Of a stretch of 64,000 nt of DNA, positions 34,122 to 46,300 are shown in pieces. Position 1 is the stretch's first letter, and each line of letters opens with the position of its first letter. The notes beneath the pieces are model-generated. The model ran no database searches. It was not told where the DNA came from and saw only the letters and a program-made list of their open reading frames with translations. A program made the translations under genes and the position numbers. Source of the DNA: Porites lobata (Eukaryota > Cnidaria > Anthozoa > Scleractinia > Poritidae). Location of the stretch: the NCBI GenBank assembly GCA_942486035.1, contig CALNXK010000127.1, forward strand, positions 357,501 through 421,500, read 5' to 3'.

Positions 34122-37100
34122 ATGGCGGACAAGACAGACAACGAAGCAAGTGAAGTACCTTTAGCGGCAAAAAGCACGCCCAAAGATGCTTTGGTTATGG
34201 CAGCTATTTTGAAAGAAATGGGAATCAGTGAATATGATCCAAGAGTTATCAATCAGATGCTGGAATACACCTATCGTGAGTTTTAAAATCCAATAATTCG
34301 GTGTCGACAATCTTTATCTCCCCTTCAGCGACTTGAGCGAAATATTACGGACAGATATGAAGGGATTTGGTAGAGCTGCAACGTTTAAGTCTCATTTGAT
34401 TTTTGTGTGTGTGTGCGTGTGTGTAAACATCTCCTTTTTATTTTAGAGAAAACTTGTTTAAACATTGAACATCTGTGGTATTAACGCAACCTTTGTTTAT
34501 TTGATTGTACAAAAACACGAGATCTTTAGCTCATAAACCTTGTCGTTTCCATAGTCATTATGTACAGTACTGTAGATTTCAGTGAACAAAATCCTATAGT
34601 GGGACCATTCAGTTATTTTTAGAAGTAGTATTTGCTTTTTTTTGCTTAAAAAAGATAATAGTTTCTCTTAGATTTTCGTGGGAAATGTATTCCAGTGCTG
34701 TTAAGGAAAGGAAAAAAAGGATAATTAGATTTCACTCAGACGGAATCCATTTTTCATTTAGGAAGTACAAGGCTGTGCTCGGCATTGCTGAGCAGGCAAT
34801 GATCTGATTGGTAGAAAACAACAATAGCAAACCTTTGTGTCCAGTTCGTCAGACCGGGGGAGGACTGTGGGTTCATTTCCCGAACAGTGGCTGGTATTCT
34901 CGAGCCTTGTCAGCTAGTCAGTCCAGTCATATAGAGAATTGCACTGTCAATCAGAACTGTCAAGCCAGATCAGTTTATTCATACTGCGTAGCAAAAAGTT
35001 TTTGCAGACTAGCAATTTGTTTTGTTTTGCAGGAAATATTTTTTGCGATTTAATAGCACAGATTGGCTTTTCTTGCTGGGAATCAATGTTTGTGATTTTG
35101 ATAATGTCTTTGTATTTAATGCATATTTTCAAACAAAACTATGGTGTGTGTATCCTATGCAAAACCAGTCAAACAGATTGCTTGTCTTTTCCATTGGATT
35201 ACGAACACGAACAAACATGATTCCTTACATGTATTTTTTAGTAGTGAATTTAAGTTAGAGAATTTTGGTCAGCACCTGGAAATGTCCTTGTCCACCAAAG
35301 GCAAAAAAATTGTCACCCGGGTCCACCAGGATGTGGTAGATAAAAGCAAACTGTTTTTACTTCAGGTTACATAACAACAGTTTTGGAGGATGCTCTTGTT
35401 TACTGCAAACATGCTGGCAAAAAAGAACTTGATGCAGATGATGTCCAGCTGGCCATTCAGTCAAGACTTGACCACTCTTATACAAACCCACCACCAAGAG
35501 AGGTAAGTAAGCTTTTTATCCAGTCTTACTGTGACACTCAGATAACAGTTAACACCTTTAATATTTCCATCAGAATGTTATTGTTTTTCAAGGAAAAGGC
35601 CATTAGATGCAAGAAAACTTAAGGATTTAATGGTGCTGAAAAAAATATGGAATTTTAAGTACTTTAGGCCTCACAGCGTTGAACAGCTACTAATAAACCA
35701 GAGTGTTCATTAGGCATCGGAGATTGAAGAATTCGCCATTTACTATGCAGAATTCTCCGGCTAATGTTCGGTAGCCTGTGACTATTTTTTATTCAGACGT
35801 AGAGCCTCTTTTAAAATATTTTCTTGTAACATTACACCTTTCTCCTGCTACTAGAATTCTTAAGGAATACATTGTGCCCTGATAAACAATAATATTGTTT
35901 ACAGTCTGTCCCCTTTAAAATATTACGGAGTTAAAATGTCTACTGATTAAAATTAATCCTTTGGTAAATGGTTTAGATGAAGCCTAAAACGTTTACTTAA
36001 ACCATCTGTTATACTGTTGCAGTTTCTCATTGAGATTGCTCGTCAGAAGAACCGTCTCCCTTTGCCCCAGATCCAGGCAAAGAGTGGCTTGAGGCTTCCC
36101 CCTGATCGATACTGTCTGACCTCTACAAATTACAAGGTCAAGGCACAGAAAAAGGTATTGTTGACATAAAAAAATAGAATACAGTCAAACCTCTAATATA
36201 GACTCTCAAGGGTCAGAACCAAGTAGTGTCTGCTTTACAGAGGTGTCCATAATATAGAGGTAGGGATGGCATTCTGGGACCAAACGAACTGTTTGAACTG
36301 TGCGTAATAGAGAGGTGTCAGTATTATAGGTGTCCATGAGGAGAGGTTAGACTGTATTTAATTGAAGCTGGGTGCTTGTATAAACTGCTGGTCTGGGTTG
36401 TTCAAAGCAGGGTTAAGATAACTCAAGGTTAGTCTATAGCATATTCTTGTTTAATATTCTTCTGGTCTGCAGTTTGATGATTGGATGCTTTTAAAAGAAT
36501 AGGAAAAATTGTCTGAGAAAATGCTTTTTAACAAAAGAAAAAGAAATTGGGATTAAAATTTAACCCTGGGTTAGCACTAATCGGCCTTCGAACAACTAGG
36601 TCCTAGTGTCTCTTTCATATTAATTTTTTTTGAAAAAAATATTTTGCCTTATAAGCTTCACTTGTGAATTAAAAGTGGGATTTGATATCTAGAGCAGGAG
36701 TCAGTTGAGGCCTTTTTCCTCGTGCTTCTTTCATTAATATAGATATACTGTATAAGTTGTAGTTAATTTTTTATCCTAGGTAATTTTTGTTTTTCTTTTG
36801 TTCTTGGGTATGGTAATGTATGCTAATGAAGTTGAAACAAAGGAAAAACTTTAACTATGACATACATTTGACCAAAGATGCTGTTTGAAGATGTTGATTG
36901 AAAAATGCTTTCTACCTGGCAATTTGTTGCAAAATGTACCATGACAATAAGTAGAGTAGACACATGTTGGGCAAAACTGTTCAAACAATAATTTGTCATT
37001 AAAATATCTTTCTGTGTCTTTATGTTATTTTAATCGGTTTTTGTAATGCCATATACATACATTTTAGATAACAGCATTAAGAGTCCGACCCTGATTCTTG

Positions 37101-38212
37101 CAGCTGATCACTCGACTCTCCTATTTCTCCCAGTTTTTTTTTTTACAAAACAAAGAACTTCTTTTTTTTCTTATGTGGGTTTCAATCACGGATCCATATT
37201 TGCATTAAATTTTTCATGACCCTTCCCTTTTCTGCAGTCCCCCTCCCTCTGCAGTCACAAGTCCCTAAGTTATTCAAACAATAATTTGTCATTAAAATAT
37301 CTTTATGTGTCTTTATGTTGTTTACAGCATGCTCAGTGACCAGCAGTTACCCCAGTGACAGCTCCAATGGGAGCTTCAACAACTATCACAACACCAAATA
37401 CTTTGACTCCTGGAAGTGTCAGTAAAATTACTGTGAAGCAGGAACCAACTGCCAGTGCAGGCACTCACACTGTTCAGAAAACAGGGGTGACAAATACAGG
37501 GATTGCAGTATCACAGGTGGGTACTCTGTGCATAGAGGCACAGGTCACGTAAATTTTAAATGGATCCCTAAATGTTTTGGGTAAGTGTCCCCAAGTGTGA
37601 TCCAAAATTGGGAATTGCACTTGCCCCTTAGGTAAATATTACTTTCATGATATTGATCAATATTGATTGCAAGTGAATATGTGACAGAGAGAACTGTATC
37701 ATAAAGCCTTTTGTTCTTGGGCCATCATAGTTTAATAAAAAAAACACACACAGCGGTGATAACCGTGAACTTTTGCATTTTTATATAAACTTGAAGTGAT
37801 CTAAACTGAAACAGTCACTTTAGATTACTTTCAAAAATGCATGTTGACTAGCATATGAAATGTCAAGTTTATGTAGAAATGCAAAAGTTCTCAATGTTTA
37901 TCACTGCTGTATGTTATCATGGATTCAACAAAGTGGCCTTACAGGTGTTTTTTAGCAGATAAGCTTTGTAAGTGCTATTATTATTTTTATTTTATGTGGC
38001 AGGTAAAAACTGAACCTGCAAAAACTACTATGACAAGCACAACTAAAACAGGTGTACCAACAACAGGATCTCAGGCCACAGTCATCCCAGCTTCTATGCT
38101 GACTGTATCAGCTCTTCCAAGCATGGATGAAACAATGGCAAGTACTCAGCAACCACTGATCACTCCAATGAAACGAAAACATGAGGATGAAGATGACGAC
38201 TACGACTCCTAG
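34122..38212 (+). CDS. TAF9: TFIID/SAGA subunit TAF9, 5 exons, with an in-frame TGA at exon 4
   Basis: A histone-fold subunit that pairs with TAF6 in TFIID and SAGA. Exons 34122-34275, 35366-35502, 36023-36154, 37328-37516, 38003-38212 (TAG). Exons 1-3 encode the whole conserved part: STPKDALVMAAILKEMGISE, YITTVLEDALVYCKHAGKKE (histone fold) and FLIEIARQKNRLPLPQI...RLPPDRYCLT, as in human TAF9. Exon 4 joins in phase zero and reads HAQ, then TGA at 37337-37339, then a frame that stays open through a Thr-rich region to exon 5, which ends MKRKHEDEDDDYDS. That acidic end matches the human KRKREDDDD...DYD terminus, so the tail is genuine TAF9 sequence. Reading stops at residue 144 unless the TGA is bypassed, absent in other alleles, a sequence error, or avoided by an unseen exon. 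A gene model ending at 37339 would drop the conserved tail. Confidence 0.92.
36180..36355. mobile_element. TIR MITE, TACAGTCAAACCTCT family, in TAF9 intron 3
   Basis: TACAGTCAAACCTCT at one end and its inverse AGAGGTTAGACTGTA at the other, with internal repeated AGAGGTGTC words. A related left end, ACAGTCGAACCTCTAG, is seen near 9207. Confidence 0.65.
36980..37320 (+). repeat. TAF9: 46-bp direct repeat around the TAF9 exon 4 acceptor tract
   Basis: TTCAAACAATAATTTGTCAT and the following 26 bases, through CTTTATGTT, occur at 36980-37025 and again at 37273-37318 with one mismatch. The second copy forms the pyrimidine-rich run leading into the acceptor at 37327, so the end of this intron was duplicated. 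Confidence 0.8.
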
Positions 38213-39443
38213 CCCTTAGGATGATCTTTATTAACTATTAACTTTAATTTGTAAACAAATTTACATACATGTACAAAGTATACATGCCAAAACTACCATG
38301 TTTACTTGAAAGAGCACTGCCTCTGTATAAGCCTTGCATTGAGGAGCAAAAAAAAGTGTGTTAAGTCCAGCAACAATTTTGGTGTGTATTGTTGCTTTTT
38401 TTTTATATTGTTGATGTTGGATGGATACTGCTACATTGTTGATATTATTTCAAGCTAGAAGGGCACTTACAGAACTTGTAAACCTTTCAAGTAACTATTG
38501 CATTCTTCTTATGGGGCCCTGTTAGGGTAAGATTCCGACGAGTAACAAGGCCTTGAAATATCAACATAAGAGAGCTAAAATGGCAATAAAGATGGGTCAA
38601 AACTGAGAGACAACAAAGAAAAGGGAAAATAAATAGTAAAATACCAGCAAGTAGCTGGCCTCCTCCTCAGTATGAGAAACCATAGGTTTTAAAATTTAGA
38701 CTAGGGACATATGTACCCCCCTCCCCCTCCCAAAAAAGGGGCCTCCCTCATGCTATTACTGTTGCTTCTGAACAGACTGAAGTTAAAGAAAAAATAATTT
38801 TTCTTTTCCTTCGGTTTGTTCAGAAACAATGTAATGTAGAACTGTTCTTCAGAAATTGGAAGCTTAATGGAAGTGCATCTCCAAACAATTAATGCCCTCG
38901 AATCAGCACTGCACTAAGGGCCTGTTTACGTGGAGGTGGGGTACCCGAGATAGGTGAGGTAACCCGCTTAGGTGGGGTACAACGCCTGTCCATATAATCT
39001 CTCATTTTAATGTGATCACGTTTACATGTTAGGTGGGGTAACCCGCCACATATTACCTCACCTACCTGGGGTCCCCCACCTTCATGTAAACAGGCCCTAA
39101 GTTGAAAAATTTAGTTCAGTACTATACAGTGCTCTTTTGAGTAGTTACTGTATAATTATTTACAACTAAAAATCCCTATCAACATTTCTATATTAAAAAA
39201 CTATTCAGAATATGTCTATGAACTTGTCTACCAGTTTTTTTTTTTGCCTCATGCTCATTTGAACAGTTTTAAGCTGATGCCTTCCTTGGTTGCAATTGGA
39301 CTCAGTATGAAGGCACTCAAAACATTATCGTGAGACATGTTTGTGTCTTCATTCAATAAGCTCTCAAAAATCCCCTCACCTTGTTTTTCGGGGCTGTTGT
39401 TAACACTTTAAACAATATTTGCACACTTAACTCAAACTAAAAC
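38213..39443. other. Convergent 3' ends of TAF9 and the coiled-coil gene
   Basis: Tail-to-tail interval of 1.2 kb. An AATAAA at 38585-38590 is a possible TAF9 poly(A) signal. It also contains an AGGGCCTGTTTAC MITE at 38926-39099. No other gene is seen. Confidence 0.5.
38926..39099. mobile_element. TIR MITE, AGGGCCTGTTTACGTGGAGG family, complete copy
   Basis: AGGGCCTGTTTACGTGGAGG at the left and the inverse CATGTAAACAGGCCCT at the right. Internal GGTGGGGTA and TACCTCACCTACC words are in inverted order. A partial copy is at 16655. Confidence 0.75.
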
Positions 39444-42400
39444 TTAATCATACTGATACTCATCAATCCTTTTAAGTTGCCTTGTTCTTGCACGTTTGGC
39501 ATTTTCAGCTGCTACTGCACGTGCAGTGGTTGTTGTCTGAAATTTCCCAGGTTTGGAAGCAGCACCTGACGGAACATCGGAAGGTGAGGACTGGCCTCCT
39601 TCACTTGCCAGACGTGCCTCATCAACCTTCTGAGATATCGAGTTCTTAATGACTGGCATCAACTGTAGTAGTGTCAGATAACCAGTGATTTGTGCCAATC
39701 GCATCACTGATACTGAGTCATCAGCACTTCCCATGTGTTCTACAGACTCAACAAACAGTCGTCTCCTCAGACGCTCCGAAGCCAGTGGACAGATATTGTC
39801 AATGGCTTCAGCATATTCAATGTCGGTCATAAAGCCTGGTCTTCGTCCAGGTTGCTGTAGAAGCTTGACTTCCATTTCTTGAAAGCAAGGTTCTCTGTAC
39901 TTTAGAATAATGTAAAGAAAATACTCTGATACTAGTTCCTTGGAAATCTTGTTCTCACTGAAGGATGTGTACCCCATGGAGAATTGCTCAATATCTTCTT
40001 CATTCATGAAGGGGTATACAACATGTGCAAATGTCCTGATGTCTTTGACTGCCACCCATTCAACCAAATCTATGAATTCATTCATGAGCAAGACATAACG
40101 AATCACAACAGGATCTATGCTGCCACACATTGCTTGAGCAAAAAGCTCAATGCTCTTGTTAGCTGGTGCAAATTTAATCATGCTTGTAAAGAAGTCATAC
40201 ACAGCAAGATACGTGACATCTGGAATGAGATAACGTTCCTGGAAGAAAGAGTACAAAGTGTCTACCACTGAAATTATCTGCTCATCTTCAACAGCATAAT
40301 CATCTTGCCAGATCAGGTAAGAGTAAAACTGTTCAATAACTGATGATACAAGATTCTCGGGCAGCACCCGGGGAATCTGCCGATTAGTGGAAGTACGAGA
40401 ATAGAAATCATCCCAAAGAAATTTGTATGAAGTGGTGAGGTGTTGCTGGGCTTTTAGGATGGAATCTTCTCCATATGACAGTGCACTGGCTGTTCTTGCT
40501 GAAAGAGCTTGGACATTCTCTGGGGTTTCAGCTACAGGCAACGGATGCTTTTCTTCCAGTGAAATGTGCACTGTTGGTCTGATGATTTTAATATGAGTGC
40601 AGTTGTGGGGTAGTGATACAACCTTGTGATCGGTAATCTTGTGCGGACAGATTAGAGTAGTCTCGCCGCAACTAGCACAAAACTTTGCATCTTTAAACTC
40701 ATGATAGTGTTTCCCTTGGTTACAAGAGTAATACATCATTGCTGAGTACTTGCTAAGGATTTTCTCATGTGGGATGAATGGGTCTTGATGGTGTGCACTG
40801 TTCATAATCTTCACAAAATCAATCTCTTCTTCTTCTTCTTCTTCTTCAGGCTCGCTTGGTTTCTTGCCTTTTTCTCTTTCAATGTGGAAGAGACTTCTTT
40901 TCCTCTCTGACTTTTCAGCTGCTTCTCTTTCCATCGCATTTGCCTCTTCCTCAAGCTGGGCCAACTGGTCCTCAAGGCTGGACCTGTGGATTTCAATGAG
41001 CTGGAATTCATTTTTAACATCAGCAATACTTTGTTTGAACCTCTCCTTGACTTTATGCAGCTCCTCTTCCAGCTTCATTCTCTGCTCATGTTCATCATCT
41101 GGGGTAACGCGAAAGCTACTTCCTGACCCGCTGCTCTTCAAATCAATGTCAGTGGTGGGTAGAGCCTTGTTCTTTTCCAGGAATGACTCATATTCTTCAA
41201 TAACTACATTTTGCATGGTAAGAAGTTGCTCTTCTAAAAGCTTCGCCGAAGCAATGTCTTGAATTATCTGTGCCCTTCTTGTTAACACAGCTGGTTTCTG
41301 TGGTTTTTTCTCAAACACTTTCGAGTCATTGAAAGCCTCTTCTAAAGCATCATATCCCTCTTTAAACTTCTCAAGAAACTTGTTCCTTTCCTTGACATGA
41401 GTGAGTTCCTCTTTAAGGCTGGAAATGCGCTTCTCATATCTAGTGAAACAAATTTAAATAATATACCATTATGTTTTAATATTGAATCTCAAACTTGGTA
41501 GCGCTGGATACATTGCTCCTAGCAGCCACCCTTACCAGTTATTCACTGTAATTGTCTGATAAGTGTAGTCATTTTTGGTCATGAACAATGTTGTTGCAAT
41601 AAAGCGATCAGAATTACTTCTGAAGTCTAGAGCAACATTTCTTCCATAGAATCTCAAATTTGCATACATTTAGGTTACCTAGTTAGGGTGACTGACGGAT
41701 GCATTAAAGTTTGTTTTTAATGTTGTGGTTTTATTTGCTTCATGTGATTTGCTGAGCTGTTTTTAAAAAGGAAAGAAATTCCTGATCCAGGTTAAACATC
41801 AGTCAGAGTATTTTTTTGCCATGAACTGGTTGGCTGGTTGGGTATATTACACTATCTACTGGAAAGAGATTTAACCAGTGGATAGCATTACCCAACTTTC
41901 AAAAAACTGAGGCCAGGTCTGAAAATGGGTATGGGTTTTAGAGGACGGGTCCAAGGACTTGGGGCTATTGTATTTAATATCTGCACCCCCCAGTTGAGGA
42001 ACCATGGAATTCTCCATGGGTAAGATATAAAAATTGAGGACTTCTTTAGGAGTAGAGTGAAAAAAATATGAATTCTTTGGGGTGAAGCTTTAATTTTCAC
42101 AAAATTCTTTACAGGTAAACCCACATTCTTCAGGGGTAAACTCATATTTTATGGAAGTCTACACGGGTGAATGCAATTTTTGCCAATCTTCAGGGGTAAG
42201 AAGAATAGGTAAGTCCTCAGGGGGGAGGGGCGGGGAGTATGGATATTATTAACAATTATTCCTCTACTCGAGCCCAAATGGGCTCTGAGTCAATAGCCCA
42301 TGAGGGCTATTGGTAAAAAATATCGAGAATAAAAAATTTTAGCTAGTTAAAGCTAGACATTAATCCTTTTTTGCCGCCAAAAAGCGCGCGTTTTTCGCTA

Positions 42401-43189
42401 CTAGTAGGCTATATCATATAGCCTAGTAGCAGCTCAACCAATCCGAATGCAGCATTGATAATACACCACTAGTTGGATTTTACTAAAATGCAACAGCCCT
42501 TGGAGAACCAGGTCCCAGGAGCAGGTGGTACACCCTTGCCAAGAATTGCCAGGAGAACCCCCCACCCCCGGGAATAATAATTATTATGAATATAGTAATG
42601 ATAATAATGGTAATAAATTCAGGTTTCACTATATCTCTGACCTGTCTTTAGCGGCCTGCTGCATCATTTGTTCATATTGTATATTGGCTTCAAGTTTCCT
42701 TTGCTCCAAGTTGTTGTTTTCCATTTCTATTTCCATGTTGTAAATTTTATCGCTGCTTTCTTTGAGCGATTTTTTAAGTTGGTCGATGTTCTGATTACAT
42801 TCCTCGAGCTGTTTGTCTTTGTCGTTGAGTTTGTTTTCTAGGGCGGTAATGTTTGCTTGCAACTGGTCTGCGTTTTTGTCGCGTTCCTCAAACACACGAT
42901 TGACAAGTACGAAATACGGAATACGTTGGATGTATGAAGTCTTACTCCTCCCTTTATTCGGTGGCACTGTTGTATATTCATTGCTGTACACCGCGTCGTA
43001 AAGCTCATCTCGCAGCATCTTCAAAACATTTTTATAAACTCCCAAACAAGGAATCACTTCATCAAAAACATGAAAGCAAGTGGTCATTCGCTCTTCACTT
43101 AGCCCTTTCTTTGGCGTGTCCTCGACCAGGAGGACTTCATACCTTGTTGCGGGTGACCGAGAAGATAAAGCTCTTCGATCAGGATTCAT
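39444..43189 (-). CDS. Unrecognised two-exon coiled-coil protein with a Cys/His cluster, 847 aa
   Basis: Exon 1 is 43189-42642 and exon 2 is 41439-39444; donor gtcaga and an acceptor ending ctag join in frame (AG|A for Arg). The N-terminus (residues about 1-100) is a compact segment with CFHVFDEVIPCLGVYKNVLK and VLVNRVFEERDKNADQL, vaguely like the N-terminal domain of translin-associated factor X-interacting proteins, but I do not rely on this. Residues about 100-375 are heptad-rich, followed by an acidic E-run. Near residues 415-470 a Cys/His cluster has CNQGKHYHEF, KFCASCGE and ICPHKI, consistent with zinc binding. The last 350 residues are helical, include YGEDSILKAQQHLTTSYKFL, and end in a basic tail. 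No enzyme motif is visible. The long clean frame, splice phasing and codon-level continuity show a real gene; the family name is unknown to me. A ciliary or centrosomal role would be only a guess. Confidence 0.85.
41440..42641 (-). other. Intron of the coiled-coil gene with dispersed repeats
   Basis: Holds a periodic block at about 41990-42215 in which CTTCAGGGGTAA-like words recur every 30-35 bases, and a fold-back element at about 42260-42490 (GAGCCCAAATGGGCTC, TAGGCTATATCATATAGCCTA). No exon is seen. Confidence 0.5.
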
Positions 43190-43293
43190 AATTTCTCGGA
43201 AATAAAATGACCTGAATTTGTTTTCGTTTTCAAGCCGCCATATTTCTTGTTGCTACGAAAACAATGGGAACTGGGGACTAGCTTTCGCTCAAT

Positions 43294-43357
43294 CTCGTCC
43301 CCAGGGTCCTCTCGCTTTCCAATATGGCGGCGGCAGGAGAGAAGACCCTGGCACACA
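43294..43357. repeat. 64-bp GC-rich repeat upstream of the coiled-coil gene
   Basis: Identical, in opposite orientation, to 47065-47128 beside RPL35A. It contains AATATGGCGGCGGC (YY1-like) and begins CTCGTCCCCAGGGTCC. It lies about 105 bp upstream of the minus-strand ATG. Confidence 0.85.
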
Positions 43358-46300
43358 GCGAACTAAAACGATCGCTGATTGGTGCATTCCATAGCGCGTT
43401 CATACGTGCGCTCTCATTGGTTTATTCCTTCCAAAACAAAGATGGTTAACCTTTGAGGGCTTCGTAGAAGCTGAGAAGTGCTTTCTTCAGTGTTTGAGAC
43501 CTAAAAGATGGACAGAATTCAGGTCTGATTGTTCGGAAAACTGTGACTGTACCGTTGGAAGGCAAAGATTCGAATATAGTGATATCTGGTAATCGCTGGG
43601 AATATTATAACGCGTAGAGGTATTTCTGTTACTCGTGCTATTTGGTTTGTGTGTTCCGAAAATTACTAAAGATTTGTTTCTTTAATTCCCGATTTGTGAA
43701 AGAATACTTGCAAGGCTTCAGCTTATCAATAAATTTAGCTGCCCGTTGCAAAGGTGTAGTATTGTTCTGCCTTTTGTTTTCTTTGAACAAAAGCTGTATG
43801 CATAATATTATTAATGTATGGGGTTATACGGAAATCTTGCATAATCTGCGCTTCGTCTCAGCAGTTTTTTGTCAAGTGAAACATTCTTTTCATTTGATCG
43901 TAACATTCATGGGCCTAACCTGGCCTTCTTTTAATTTTTCCACTGTGATTTTGAAGGGGGACGAGGAGCGAGAGAGGCAGATGTCGAAAAAAAACTAAAA
44001 ATTGAAGCCAAACATAGTGTCGCTATCATTTGATATTTTTAATCCTGACTGTTCATTTATTCAGTTTTTAGTGTCACAATAATGATAATTTATTATTATT
44101 TGCTCATTTCATTGGCAGTAAAATACAGCTAAATACAAAGACATTGGGAAAATAAACTGTTTCCTTTCTCAGAAATGAAAAACTTACATATTGATGTATT
44201 GAAGCTTGTGGGATTTCTTTCTAGTTGCAAAAATAAAATAAATGAAAGCACATGATGTCTTTTATTTTATCAAGTTGAAAACAGTGATCAGCCCATTCAA
44301 GGAAATCTGACAGTCTTGGATTCTCAATTTTGCACCATGGATACTGCATTCTGGATTCTTTGTCAGTGGAACATGGATTCCGGATTCCAGTTATAAGTGG
44401 GATCCAGAGTACTTTAGGACCTTTATTCCAGATTCCAAGAGAAAAATTTCCCAGATTCCAGACATGGGGTGACAGTGACCCCAAGATAAATACGTTTTCT
44501 GTCAAACTAAAACCTGTCAATTGAGCTTCTAATTACTGTAGGCTAAGTGTGCATGTTGTTCTTGTCACTATATCCTTGAAAAGGGGGTTTGTGGACCAGG
44601 TGAAAAAGTGGCTGGTACTGTAGTATTCCAACACCAGCTGGGTATGATTGTGAAGCAGCTATAATTCAGTTCTAAAACTTGGATTTAAAAAAATAAACTA
44701 CTTCAAAGGGCGCATATATCACCATCCACTGAATAAACAAGAGCGGAAGGGGCCTGGAGCATCTCGATCATGGGATTTTTCATGTCGGGATGCAAAGGCT
44801 TTTGAAGTGTTTTGTGCCAGAGTCCCCATTAGCATAGTGAGCTTTTAGTTGCCTAGTCATGGCCAATGAGTTTTAGGTCACGTGGTCCCAAGCGAAATAG
44901 TGAAACAGTTTCCCTCCAGTTTGCCTAAGATAAGTCACCGAAATGAATTGACCAAGAATTAAGGCCTTGGAAAATGCCACACAGGGACAAGGCAAGGCTT
45001 TTAGCTTGTTTAGGTGTTGCGGTGTGAGGTTGCAGCTGTTAGATGTGCTGGCTTAAATACTTTCCAAGTCTACTTTAAGGTGTTGGTTAGTCTTAGTAAT
45101 AGTGTCTGTATTATAATCATATCGTCAGAAATAATCAGATTAACCCAACTATTAAACTGATAATCGATTACAGTAGATTATAGTTTTGTGACCCCTGTGT
45201 GCCACTTTCAACACTGAAAATAATTTTGTAAGTGAACAAAACAAAAAACCTACCCTGCAAGCAGAGGCTTATCTGTCACATAGATAAACCAACTAAACAT
45301 CATATAAACTAAATTAAGACCCCATCAAAAAGACAACACAGGTGTATTAATGTCCTTATTTGTCAACAATGTTTTTGTGAATTTTCCACGACAATCAACT
45401 GAACATTTGTATAAGCAATACTCACTTTGCTTTAGGTTTCTGATGCTTTATAGAATTATGATCGATAATCAGCACACCACTACAAAGTCATGTCTCAATT
45501 AGAGTACGAAAGGGCCCAACTGACGAGCAAAGCATGTTTGACTTGAAACATCTATTATCTCCAAATGAGATAGGAACTTTTACTGCGCACATGACTCAGA
45601 TAGGACTATCAAATTTTTGAACAACTGGAGTCTAGCCTTTAGTCAATTTGCACATTGACATGGCAAAGTGCAGCCCCAAGTAATATGTCAAATAAACCAA
45701 AGTCAGGGATTAAGAAAGTTTTTGCTCTGAAAATCAAATCTATTTCAAAGTGGAGAATACATTTTGGATTGCTATATTAGAAACAATGGAAACGCTCTTC
45801 ACCTTTTGCTAGCTATTAAAGCGGAGTTAATGCTTTTTTTACATCTGAGAGGCAAAAAAAACCCAATAATAACAACATCTTAAATCCTCTATTAAGGCCT
45901 CCTCTCTCAAATAAGCCCTCGTTTTCAGTGAAAGAAAGTTTTAACAATAAGCCCCCATCTTTTTTAACCCCCATCCCACCTTCCCCCTTTTTCTTATTCT
46001 TCACTAATAAATAAGAGACTGTATAAATCAATGAAAACTATAAAGCTTTCTGTGGACCGATCCAGGATGATTTATTCACCAACTGGAAGTTCGGATTTGT
46101 TTTTGATCCTCGGCTGCTTGACCTCCAACCTTCTTGACTTGGGCTTTTTCACTTGGCATTTTTTGGGGGGGAACTAATACCACCGTCTTTGCTAGATTAA
46201 ATAAGGCCCCTATCTCTATTGCCCGGAAGCACTGTGAACGGGGTTAGATATCAAAAGCCAATAACAAAGTCTAAAAACTGTGAAGTAGATGAAGATTGAA

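Noticed and set aside
34036..34170. Longer MED4 start, using an in-frame start upstream at 34170
   Set aside because: The extension would cross the TAF9 start codon, has no MED4-like sequence, and the ATG at 34038 has good context and length agreement.
43642..43998. 118-codon plus-strand frame between two genes
   Set aside because: No similarity to a family I know, no good start or splice context, hydrophobic AT-rich composition as expected by chance.
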